A DNA stretch of 64,000 bases from NCBI GenBank assembly GCA_023212725.1, contig JALBYF010000050.1, positions 1 through 64,000 on the forward strand, given 5' to 3'. The stretch's first letter is position 1. The number at the start of each line of letters is the position of its first letter. Below the pieces are notes generated by a model that worked only from the letters and a program-made list of their open reading frames with translations, searched no databases and was not told the origin of the DNA. This DNA comes from Tranzscheliella williamsii. Its lineage: Eukaryota > Basidiomycota > Ustilaginomycetes > Ustilaginales > Ustilaginaceae. A program made the translations under genes and the position numbers. This document shows positions 56,174-64,000 of the stretch, one piece after another.

Positions 56174-58807
56174 CTAGAGGGATTTCATCTTGTCGAGCAC
56201 GGTGCGCATGGCGGTGAGGTTCTCGAGGCCGATGCTGATGACCCCGGTTTTGGAGATGTGGCAGAGGTGGTGGTCCTTGAACTCGATGAGGAGCGAGCGG
56301 AAGTCGGCCTCGTTGGAGACGAGGAACGAGCGTTTGGCCTTGGTGAGCAGGTCGGTGTAGGGGACGCCGAGCGCGCCGCCGACGCCGAGCGGGGTGGTGG
56401 CCGTGTCGGCGGCGGCGAAGGCGAGTGTCTGCTTGGCAAGCAGGTTGAAGAGCGCCCTTGCCTTGGTGGTGACCGACTTGAGGATCGAGAGCGCCGACGG
56501 CTCCGACACGGTGCGCAGCGTCTCGGAGACCTGCAGGCCGTTGTACAGCTGCGCGCCCGCAGCGTCGCCAGCGCCACCGCCCGCCGCCGCCATGCCCGTG
56601 CGGCCGCTCGACCCGATCAGATCCAGCGCCGCCGGCAGCGACGGCATCCACGAGGAGAAGGCCGGGTTGGAGCGCATCAGCAGCATCTCATTCAACGAAG
56701 GGATAAAAGTCGACATGTTTTGCCAGATCCAGCACAGCCGCGCCTTGCGGCCGCCTGCGCCGCCGACGGCCGCGTCGACCGGCAGCTCTCCCGAGGTGGA
56801 TGTGCTCGGCTGGTGACGTGTGCCGCCGACGACCAGCCCAGAGTTGACGTGCTCCGTCGTCGCCATGATATGAATATGCGGAGAGGTGGCCAGCATCTCC
56901 AGCACGCCCTTGAATCGCGCCGCTTGCATGCCCGGCGCGTCGAAGGTCTCTAGCACCAGAAACAATTTCCTCGGCCCGGCTGCTGATGAGCTTGGCCCCG
57001 TTCGACCCGTCTTCTTGTTGGCCTGCTCGAACGCCTTGACGATCCTTTCTGCCCGGGTCATGGTTAGAGTGGACGCCACCGTTCCGACGCCTGCTGCGCC
57101 GGCCGAGGCGGCGGCGGAAGCGGACTGGGCAGTGAGAGGGCCGATGGCTGCCGCTCTCTCGATCTCTGTCAGCATGTCTTCCACCTTGAACCCCTTGATG
57201 GCGCCTTGGGCTACCACGCCGAGCGCATCGCCATGAGTTTCGATGCGGCGCCTGACGAGCTCGAGGAGCAGCGGCATCTTACTGCCAACGCCGTGAAAGA
57301 TGATCGAGTAGCCGGCCAGCAGTTGCGCCGAGTAGACCGGCAGCATCTTGCGATACATGCGGGTAGCAAGATCCGCCGTCGAGCCCTCGCGCGTCTGCTC
57401 CTCTACCACCTTCTGCAACTTGGACGGCCGCAGCGGGCGCAGCTTGGAGGAGATAAGCTTGGACGATGTGCCGATAGCCATCCCGGCGATGCCACGCGCT
57501 TTCTTGCTGGTATTGAAGAGAAAGTAGGCGTCCGAAGACGTGGGCCTGACCAATGTGCTTCCACCAGCCCCGGATGTCGACGTCGTATCGCCATGGCGGG
57601 CGGACGCATTGCTGCGGGAGGCAAGTAGCAAAGGATTGCTCTCCCAGTCCGGCTTCCGGTTTTTGGCGCCAGGCGGACGACCTTTGGGCTTGGGCAGGGC
57701 AGTAGCTGGCGTCGACAGCGAGGTCGCTGCCGGTTCCGTGTTGGAGCGGTCTCCTTCTTCCTGCTCGGCAGATTGAGAAGCGGATACCTCCGGCTGGTAT
57801 GGCTGTCTCTCTTTGCGCTTCTCGGAGGATGGTATGTTGGAAGCATGCGTTTCCCACTCTTTGGCCAACGGAAGAACCGGTCTAGGTGCCGCATCAACGA
57901 CATCCTCCGAAGGCTTCTCATCGGTTAGTTGGACCGGTTCAGCTGCGGCGTGTGTTGGTGGCTTCTCTGCGTTGGGGCCCAAGCTCTCGATAAAGTCTTG
58001 CAGTTCAGCATCGTGTTGACGATAGAGAATGCGCCTCCTGAGCTTGGCCAGGATATCGTCTGGATTGGTGCTAGCGTCTTGCAGTTCGCCATCCGCTTGC
58101 TCCGTCTCGTCATCGCCCAAGTCGAGGTCGAGTCCCGCAAGGATGTCGAACTCTTTCTTCTTGCGTTTTCTAGCGCTGCTCGGACCAGCTGCGCCAGTTG
58201 CCTCCGGATCTGGCAGAGGATGCTTTCTTGGACGGCCGCGTTTCTTGGGGACCTTGGGAAGTAGATCTTCTGGCTTTGGCTCCTTCTTGGGTCTTCCGCG
58301 TTTCTTGAACGAGCCATCGGGGTTGAGTTTGCGGCGTGATTTGCGGTAGGGCGGTATCTCGCCCTCGGCGTACTTGCGTGGTCTGCCGCGCTTTTTTGGT
58401 ATCTTGACGACGGGTTCTTTACGCGGCCGGCCACGCTTCCTCTTCAGCGGCACTTCAGCCGGGATCACGACCTGTATCGACGGCTTCGACTCGGTCACGG
58501 CGGCTGTGGAGGAGGGGCCGAGGGTCGCGGACTGTACATCCTTGAGCATGTCGATGTCATCGTCATCGTCATCGCCTGCGTACGGGGCTGGCGGCACAGC
58601 GGCCCTCTCGGGGTTCGACTCGGAGTCGGAAGCAGACTCGGAAGCCGACTCTGAGCCGGAGCCGGACTGCGAGGCGGAGTCGTCGTCATTGTCAGAGCCG
58701 GGGAGCGAGGAGAGCTCGTCGCTCTGCCAGTCCTCGTCACCGTCTACATCGAGCTCCTGGTGCTTCTGGTTGGCCAGTTTCTGACGTTTCGAGGGTTGGC
58801 GCGCCAT
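56174..58807 (-). CDS. ORC2: Origin recognition complex subunit 2 with N-terminal AT-hooks
   Basis: An 877-residue protein; the ATG at 58807 has a good context (CTACCATGG). The C-terminal half is ORC2: a degenerate P-loop F-H-G-V-G-S-K at ~504-510, I-H-I-M-A-T-T-E-H-V-N-S, and a winged-helix tail with E-F-K-D-H-H-L-C and I-G-L-E-N-L-T. ORC marks replication origins and loads MCM. The N-terminal half is acidic/Ser-rich at first, then has four AT-hook cores R-G-R-P-(R/K)-K at 125-130, 140-145, 170-175 and 190-195, plus a variant K-G-R-P-P-G at 375-380. AT-hooks bind the minor groove of AT-rich DNA. In fission yeast such hooks sit on Orc4, so their place on Orc2 is notable. Confidence 0.93.
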   Translation of the reverse strand: MARQPSKRQKLANQKHQELDVDGDEDWQSDELSSLPGSDNDDDSASQSGSGSESASESASDSESNPERAAVPPAPYAGDDDDDDIDMLKDVQSATLGPSSTAAVTESKPSIQVVIPAEVPLKRKRGRPRKEPVVKIPKKRGRPRKYAEGEIPPYRKSRRKLNPDGSFKKRGRPKKEPKPEDLLPKVPKKRGRPRKHPLPDPEATGAAGPSSARKRKKKEFDILAGLDLDLGDDETEQADGELQDASTNPDDILAKLRRRILYRQHDAELQDFIESLGPNAEKPPTHAAAEPVQLTDEKPSEDVVDAAPRPVLPLAKEWETHASNIPSSEKRKERQPYQPEVSASQSAEQEEGDRSNTEPAATSLSTPATALPKPKGRPPGAKNRKPDWESNPLLLASRSNASARHGDTTSTSGAGGSTLVRPTSSDAYFLFNTSKKARGIAGMAIGTSSKLISSKLRPLRPSKLQKVVEEQTREGSTADLATRMYRKMLPVYSAQLLAGYSIIFHGVGSKMPLLLELVRRRIETHGDALGVVAQGAIKGFKVEDMLTEIERAAAIGPLTAQSASAAASAGAAGVGTVASTLTMTRAERIVKAFEQANKKTGRTGPSSSAAGPRKLFLVLETFDAPGMQAARFKGVLEMLATSPHIHIMATTEHVNSGLVVGGTRHQPSTSTSGELPVDAAVGGAGGRKARLCWIWQNMSTFIPSLNEMLLMRSNPAFSSWMPSLPAALDLIGSSGRTGMAAAGGGAGDAAGAQLYNGLQVSETLRTVSEPSALSILKSVTTKARALFNLLAKQTLAFAAADTATTPLGVGGALGVPYTDLLTKAKRSFLVSNEADFRSLLIEFKDHHLCHISKTGVISIGLENLTAMRTVLDKMKSL

Positions 58808-59335
58808 GGTAGCTCGACATGGGATGCTGGGCCGAGCACACTGCCACGGCGGCGGCTCAAGTCCTGACGCAAAGGCAGCAGGAGAGGCAGAAGTGCGGAC
58901 AGTGCATAGAAGTCGGCGCCGTCGAGGCTGTTGGTGATGGTGCTGTCGACAAAGGAGGATGTCTGACTGGTGTTGGTGTCGTATAGCCTTCGCATTTCGA
59001 CCTTCGTCACCTAAGCCGTTAACCTCTCCTGGTCATTTCCGACTTAACACTATCTCTCCCCCGTCTTGGCTCAACCTAACATCGAAGACACTGTGACTTA
59101 CGTGACTCACTGCGGTCTGGCACTACTGTGACGACGGTGCGTGGATTATTGCGATGAGCATGATGGTCGATGCAAGCTGGCAAGGGGAACAGACGGAGAT
59201 GCAGACGGGAGCGCTAACACTGGATTCAAAGGGTACGTCTTGACGATGGGTATATTGTATGGTGTGATGCGTTACGGTAATGTGACATGTGCAGTGCGAT
59301 AGCAAGAAGAGTCTGTGAGTGGGTGCAGACAAAGC
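58808..59335. promoter_or_regulatory. ORC2 upstream region and 3' flank of the PIN gene
   Basis: These 528 bases separate two minus strand genes. A minus strand frame from 58998 (M-R-R-L-Y-D-T-N-T) overlaps the ORC2 start in another phase and has no recognisable features. I treat it as ORC2 leader. Confidence 0.4.
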
Positions 59336-60838
59336 TCAGCGCGGACGAGCGTGGGCTTGTATGAGGTCCTGCCACTCAACTTGAGGATTCAGAGTTGGGT
59401 CAGAATCGTGCGTAGATGAAATCGGTTTGCCGGTTCCAGCCTTTGATGAAGCCAAGTTGGGTGGGGCGTGGTGGTCTGGCGAGGGCCTCTTAGGATTGTG
59501 AATGCTGTCGCTGATCGAGCGGCCTTGACTGTCATACTGAGGACGCGCTTTGTTCGTACTTAAAGCCGTCGGGGAGCAACCATCTGGCATCGTCGGCGTG
59601 CTGTCGGGGTGCCAGAAAGTAGGGGGCGCCTCATCTTGCTGCATCTCGATTTCGATATCTTGTGTGCTAGTGGGATCAGCCGAGTCCGATCGACCAAAGT
59701 ACGGCTGTGATGGCTCTGCTTGTGGCGCTGGAGCTGGCGGCGGTGGCGTCGATGTCTGCTGTTGCTCGTTCTGCTGATGGTGGTGGTAGAAGTAGCTGTG
59801 ATTATGATGGTTCTGCTGCTGCTCTAGGCCGACCTGGTAGAGCCACTGCTCCAGGAGGGCTTCAACGATGAGCATCATCTTCTGCTGAGTACTTTTTACG
59901 TAGCTGAATTGGGAATGGGCCCCTCTTGTCAGCTCCAGCATACCCAAACTATCGATGCCGGCCGACTCAGCCATAGTTCTAGCATTGATGTCGTCAGAGC
60001 AGAACCAGACGTGCTCCCCCACCTCTTGCTTGAGTAAGGAGCAGAACGTGATGATCTCCTCGTCATTGGTGCGGTCGTTGAAAAACGAGTTGCCAGTACT
60101 GCTCGATGCCTTCGTCTGTCGGTGATAGTGGGCTGATGTTTGAACGTAAAGCGGACGATGTATCCCGGGGAGGATGGTGCCGGAAGGGTCGATGGGTGCG
60201 CGCTTCTGTTTTTGGAGAGCTGACAGAAGCCAGTGGTTGGCCTCTCGCGCCATCGATGCAACCGGCTTGCCGGCATCGTCTTTTCTTCTGGAGAGCTTGA
60301 GTGTATCCAATTCGGAAATGACGACAAAGGGTATGACAAGCTTGATGGGAGCTGGGGTGTCGCTGGCTTGGCGTGCGACGTGGCCTTGTACGGATAGGGT
60401 AGCAAAGGCCACGCTCCGGGTGAGGAGCGATGCGAAGAGGGCTTTCAGTAGGTCAAGACGTGCCATGAGCGTGTTCGTGTCGAGGACCCAAAGTGACTGC
60501 ATTGAAGGTGGCTGGTTGGAAGTGCCTGCCAGAGGCGCGAGCGACGAGGTAGCCAAGGTGCCTAGCTCATCGCGTAAGGAAAAGGATGGGTGCATGGATA
60601 ACGTAGATGGCTGCTGAGATGCGTTGGCATGCAGGAAGGCAAGGTCAGACGGCGCCGAGTCCGGCTCATCAGCATCCATGAGATGCTCCTCTTGCCACAG
60701 CTCATCGTACTGATATCTGTTTTGCTTTGCGTCCCAGACATAGTCGCCTTTGGATATGGTGAGTCGAACAGGATGGCTTGGAAGCGAGCGACCCTCCGCC
60801 GCCAGCTTCTCATTGTACAGATCGGCATAGGTGGGCAT
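59336..60838 (-). CDS. PIN-domain endoribonuclease, Swt1-like
   Basis: A 500-residue protein starting M-P-T-Y-A-D-L-Y-N-E-K. A PIN domain spans ~115-300. Its likely metal-binding acids are D120 (W-V-L-D-T-N), E176 (V-I-S-E-L-D), an acidic cluster D259-E261 (N-D-E-E-I-I) and D282/D283 (C-S-D-D-I-N-A-R). The pattern fits Swt1-type PIN nucleases, which cleave defective nuclear mRNPs at the pore; a role as another PIN RNase is possible. The C-terminal ~170 residues are Gln/His/Asn/Pro-rich and probably disordered. No intron is needed. Confidence 0.78.
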   Translation of the reverse strand: MPTYADLYNEKLAAEGRSLPSHPVRLTISKGDYVWDAKQNRYQYDELWQEEHLMDADEPDSAPSDLAFLHANASQQPSTLSMHPSFSLRDELGTLATSSLAPLAGTSNQPPSMQSLWVLDTNTLMARLDLLKALFASLLTRSVAFATLSVQGHVARQASDTPAPIKLVIPFVVISELDTLKLSRRKDDAGKPVASMAREANHWLLSALQKQKRAPIDPSGTILPGIHRPLYVQTSAHYHRQTKASSSTGNSFFNDRTNDEEIITFCSLLKQEVGEHVWFCSDDINARTMAESAGIDSLGMLELTRGAHSQFSYVKSTQQKMMLIVEALLEQWLYQVGLEQQQNHHNHSYFYHHHQQNEQQQTSTPPPPAPAPQAEPSQPYFGRSDSADPTSTQDIEIEMQQDEAPPTFWHPDSTPTMPDGCSPTALSTNKARPQYDSQGRSISDSIHNPKRPSPDHHAPPNLASSKAGTGKPISSTHDSDPTLNPQVEWQDLIQAHARPR

Positions 60839-61848
60839 GATGCCGCAGCGGACAGCAGGAAAGGGGCGCGGCCTGGAGAGAAGCCAGAGTGTCCATGGCC
60901 CGAGCTGGTGAAGGAGACCTTATGCCGGTGAAACGACGAACAGCGGCGAGGATAAGAGTTACAAAGGGTAGCTGTCATAATGCTGATCAAGAGTCTTAAC
61001 ACCTGCACAGCGGAGGGGGGAGAACCCTGCAGACCTAACATTTGTGCGCAGGACATCACGTGAAGCTATGACGGCAACGCTACGATTTTATGTTGGATTG
61101 GGAAAGGACGGAAGGAAGAAAGAGAAAAGACCCATCGAAGCCGGCATGCCAGCTTCCTTCTGCTCAACCTACTTAGAAACTTATAACATGGCATCTCGTT
61201 TACCAAAGCTCGTCGCATCGTCTGTCGGAGCGTTTGCGTGCTCCGACGGTGCAACAGCAACGAGCTATGAAGAGATGCCTCGATCAAGATACAATGGGAA
61301 TTATAATGCTTGCGGGCCTGCTGTCGGCTTCCACCGGCACACAGTGGCCCATTGCGAGCTTCGCTTTTCCCATACAGCCCTTCCATCGTCTCACGCTCCT
61401 TTTTTCCCGCCCTGTATCGTTATTTGGCCTTTCTACTATCCTGCAATTTATCTCTGTGTCGCCACAGTGCAGCTAGTTGTATCCGATTCTGTCAAGCGAA
61501 GTGGCGTTGGGTGCACCATATATCGACGAAGCGTAAACGCACAGTCGTGAGTGTGAGATCTAGGGCGCTAGACAGCGGTGTTAGGCTCTGTAGTGTTAGA
61601 TTTTCCTTCGAGACGCCGCTTGCGGAAGTTCACAGTCACAGTCCCGCAGAGCGACTCAGCTTTCTTAGAAGTGAGAGTCTCTCGTGGCCGCTTGTCGCTT
61701 GCCATCTGCTGCCTGCCGCCGTCTTGCCTCATCAACCCCACCTCTACCACGATCGTCTCCACAGCTCTACTACTTGCAGGACCGCTCCCATCCCACCCCT
61801 GTTGGACTGCACTTGCTGCTACGTTTACAAATCCTCTCGGTATTCAGG
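60839..61848. promoter_or_regulatory. Divergent intergenic region, PIN gene and small membrane-protein gene
   Basis: These 1010 bases contain the promoters of two diverging genes. AT-richer sequence occurs at ~61280-61310. Several overlapping short frames are present, none with recognisable features. The last ~170 bases are pyrimidine-rich, fitting a 5' leader. Confidence 0.4.
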
Positions 61849-62325
61849 ATGACACCACCCAGCAAGCCGTCGGCCTCGGCCAATGTCGATGCACCAGCCT
61901 ACCCAGACGAGCCCGTCCCGTCCTACGAAACAGCGCTTAAGCAGGGTGCGGAGAGCGGCGCTGGCATGCCTGCCTTGTCAGCGTCGCAGCCCGCTGGCTA
62001 CGCTTCCGAGTCATTCGTGCATCACCAGCAGCCGTCATATGGATGCTCGCCTTACACCAGCCGCGGCACCGCCAGGATCTTCATCGTCCCCGCTACTTCC
62101 CACGCCGGCCCGTACGCTGCAATGCCCGCGGCACAGCAAGCAGCAGACCATCTGCCCTTCCCGGCATCGATGCAACCCGTGCGCCAGCGCGCCCGTCCCA
62201 GATTCTGGCTCGCTCTCCTCCACGCCTTCTGCTTCTACATCCTGCTCAACCTCGTCATCGACTTTGCCGCCGACAGACACGTCTGGACGCCCCCGCAGAT
62301 CAGTCTCGTTCTTAGTGCTTTCTAA
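61849..62325 (+). CDS. Small protein with a PY-like motif and a C-terminal membrane segment
   Basis: From the ATG at 61849 (M-T-P-P-S-K-P-S-A-S) the protein has 158 residues; the frame is open upstream but from a non-ATG codon, and this ATG follows a pyrimidine-rich leader. Near residue 20 it has P-A-Y-P-D-E-P-V-P-S-Y-E-T-A, which resembles the P-P-S-Y-like ubiquitin-ligase docking motifs common in fungal membrane proteins. A single hydrophobic segment lies near the end (F-W-L-A-L-L-H-A-F-C-F-Y-I-L-L-N-L-V), followed by ~20 residues. That topology suggests a tail-anchored or type II protein. Family and function are not recognised. Confidence 0.6.
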   Translation: MTPPSKPSASANVDAPAYPDEPVPSYETALKQGAESGAGMPALSASQPAGYASESFVHHQQPSYGCSPYTSRGTARIFIVPATSHAGPYAAMPAAQQAADHLPFPASMQPVRQRARPRFWLALLHAFCFYILLNLVIDFAADRHVWTPPQISLVLSAF

Positions 62326-62588
62326 TCTCCGTCCCGGTCGTACCCTCATTCGTTGCACCGCATCTGTATCATATTCCCGCTAATGACTCTCTGTCTATGC
62401 TGACGCTGTGATAGGCAAAGAGCACTCATGCACAACCCTCTCCATTTGCTCTGCCCTACCGGATCACCTCAACGCCCATGAGCAGACACGTGACCATGGT
62501 GACAACCGGCCTCCGGTGCACATGCTACCGGTACCTTCAGCTGTCAGGACGGTGTCGTACTTCTCTGCCAACGGCACAGCTACGCTGT

Positions 62589-63286
62589 TTACAGGTAGAA
62601 GCGGTTGGCGTGGAAGCTGTTGACTATGTGCCGGGCGATGGACTTCTGCGTCTCGTCGACGAGGCGCATCTGTGCGCCGGCGCCGGGTGTACGGAGGAAG
62701 TCGAGCAGGCTCTGTGCGGCGAGGCTGCGAGCCGGCACGGAGGGTTTCTCGAGGATCAGCAGCGCGTCGCGTCGAACGGTTCTGTGGCCGCTTGTCTTTG
62801 CACTTACACTTGCCTGGGTTGGCCTGATCTGGCAGTGCGGTGAGTGAGCTGCTCCGCCTCGGGCGGCAGTCTGGTGCGGCTCGGGCAAGATGTCAGCACT
62901 CGGGCAGCACGGCCGTGTCTGTGTCCCGCTCGACTCACGATCCGTGTTCGACCAGATGCCTGTCGACGAGGCCGGAAAGCGAGAGCACAATTTTGAGTCA
63001 CACATCGCGCAGCAAGCACCCCGACGCTCCAGGCTGCCAACTCGATCGCAGGGACAACGTACCGGACCGCTTCGCGAAAGAACCTCTCGGCGTGACGCAG
63101 GAATACCCCCCACTCCGGCTTGCCCTCCACCGAAGACGGGAAAACTCCCCCCTCCGTCACCGTGTCCCAGATAGCCTGCGTCGCCGGCTCGAACCCGCCC
63201 AGCGCCTCCGGCAGCGGCAGCGTCTCCAAACCCCCCACCAACAAAGCACCCAGCAGGGCGATGCAGACCGTAACGCTGACGTGCAT
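62589..63286 (-). CDS. Hypothetical two-exon protein with N-terminal membrane anchor or signal
   Basis: Exon 1 runs 63286-62939 and exon 2 62828-62589, joined in phase 0 across a 110-base intron with donor GTGAGT, a CTGAC branch-like site and acceptor GCCAG. The product is ~195 residues. It opens M-H-V-S-V-T-V-C-I-A-L-L-G-A-L-L-V-G-G, a hydrophobic stretch that could be a signal peptide or anchor. A second hydrophobic patch (A-I-E-L-A-A-W-S-V-G-V-L-A) is near 85-100. The tail (S-L-L-D-F-L-R, Q-K-S-I-A-R-H-I-V-N-S-F) looks helical. A TATAAA lies 47 bases before the ATG. An upstream exon is possible. I do not recognise the family. Confidence 0.55.
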
Positions 63287-63332
63287 GTTGATGCTGCTCG
63301 TCCCGACGCCAACTTCTATCGCCAACGGCCGC

Positions 63333-63338
63333 TTTATA
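63333..63338 (-). promoter_or_regulatory. TATAAA-like element before the two-exon gene
   Basis: TATAAA on the minus strand, 47 bases upstream of the proposed ATG at 63286. This is very close for a TATA box unless the leader is short, so it is only suggestive. Confidence 0.25.
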
Positions 63339-64000
63339 TCACAGTAGCTCCATCAGTTGTGCTTCCACGGCAGTGCCCACGATGGACAGCAGGTTTCGCC
63401 CCAGCTTATCCCTCCTACCACCCATTTCTCTCCATTGTTTTTAGCTCGAGAACAGATACCGTGGGAGCGGCCTGGCTGGCATTCTCACGCCCTGTACAAA
63501 AGGAAAATATGCCGTGCCTTCCGTTTATGAGTGCGATTGGGCGTGGGCCACTGCCAATTGTTCCTTGGCAAGGGCAACGACAGAGGCGAGGCTCGACTCG
63601 GGTCGTCTGCGGCGGTACGACTGCGGGTCGATACGATACGATGAAAGCAAGGAGCAATAAGGTTCGCGGGGGACGTGTCACGATCGACCCGTTCCCGTTG
63701 TAATAAGAGAATGAAAGCAATCACGGCAGTCCCTGCCGGAGCGCTCGGTCTCGGCGTTGAGAATTCTGCACCGACTTTGTCTGGTGCTGCACCTTTATGT
63801 GCCTTGGGCACAGCTCGATTCTTCTCTTCACATGGCCAAGCGCACAGCGTAAACAGTAGGGATGGGGAAACCGCATTGCGATCTTGCTAGTCTTGACAGA
63901 CTTGACAACCGCGCATCGTACGGCCCAGGCGATGTATGACGTATGGCGACAGGGTCGTGAGTAACATTGTTTAGGGCGTGGAAGGATAAGATTTGTCTCC
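63339..64000. other. Right-edge region, no supported gene
   Basis: This is the upstream side of the two-exon gene. Frames around 63415-63811 (minus) and 63675-63890 (+) overlap each other and lack any domain or codon signal. The window ends in AT-richer sequence. Confidence 0.4.

Noticed and set aside
58744..59010. 88-codon minus strand frame overlapping the ORC2 start
   Set aside because: It is in a different phase from ORC2, has no domain, and the ORC2 ATG has a good context without it.
1..64000. tRNA/rRNA genes and CRISPR arrays
   Set aside because: I saw no cloverleaf with A and B boxes in the intergenic regions by eye, no rRNA-like sequence, and no regularly spaced identical repeats. 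A dedicated tRNA scan was not possible.
1..64000. Biosynthetic or defence gene cluster
   Set aside because: All recognisable genes are housekeeping genes of different pathways; shared themes such as membrane traffic do not show co-regulation or gene-cluster organisation.

Overview
The window looks like chromosomal DNA of a basidiomycete fungus, most likely a smut-type member of the Ustilaginomycotina. The reasons are eukaryotic housekeeping genes, very long intron-poor reading frames (one of 9.9 kb), GC-rich coding sequence, and a few short introns with GTGAGT/GTAAGT donors and CTGAC-like branch sites. No species can be named from the sequence alone. I saw no tRNA, rRNA, CRISPR array, prokaryotic feature or telomere repeat.

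Layout, left to right. 1-203: C-rich edge, probably the last codons of a truncated + strand gene. 0.7-2.8 kb (-): BTG/Tob protein. 5.5-15.4 kb (-): VPS13 lipid-transfer protein in one exon. 16.7-17.8 kb (-): family-16 methyltransferase, divergent from the exocyst subunit Sec8 (18.4-23.3 kb, +). 23.5-24.7 kb (-): mitochondrial ribosomal protein uS5m. 26.5-31.1 kb (+): two-RRM RNA-binding protein. 31.3-31.9 kb (-): small orphan ORF. 31.9-33.0 kb: a 1.1 kb element with 18-bp terminal inverted repeats, probably a non-autonomous DNA transposon. 33.2-34.3 kb (-): LYR-like protein. 34.3-37.6 kb: a long non-coding stretch. 37.6-39.3 kb (+): C2H2 transcription factor. 40.1-44.7 kb (+): SH3-PX-BAR sorting-nexin-like protein, convergent with Sec62 (44.8-45.9 kb, -). 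46.8-51.0 kb (+): condensin subunit Cnd1/CAP-D2. 51.7-53.0 kb (+): Rrn11/TAF1A-like Pol I factor. 53.1-55.2 kb (-): CWF19L1/Drn1-like protein, divergent from a three-exon VMA21 (55.6-56.0 kb, +). 56.2-58.8 kb (-): ORC2 with AT-hooks. 59.3-60.8 kb (-): PIN-domain, Swt1-like nuclease. 61.8-62.3 kb (+): small tail-anchored-type protein. 62.6-63.3 kb (-): two-exon predicted membrane protein.

Functionally this is a housekeeping neighbourhood, not a biosynthetic or defence cluster. Several genes serve membrane traffic (VPS13, Sec8, SH3-PX-BAR protein, Sec62, Vma21), others chromosome maintenance (condensin, ORC2) and RNA metabolism (BTG/Tob, RRM protein, CWF19L1, PIN protein). The most unusual items are the TIR element, four AT-hooks on ORC2, a repeated strand-asymmetry pattern at gene 3' ends, and genes with tiny first exons (VMA21 and possibly SEC62).
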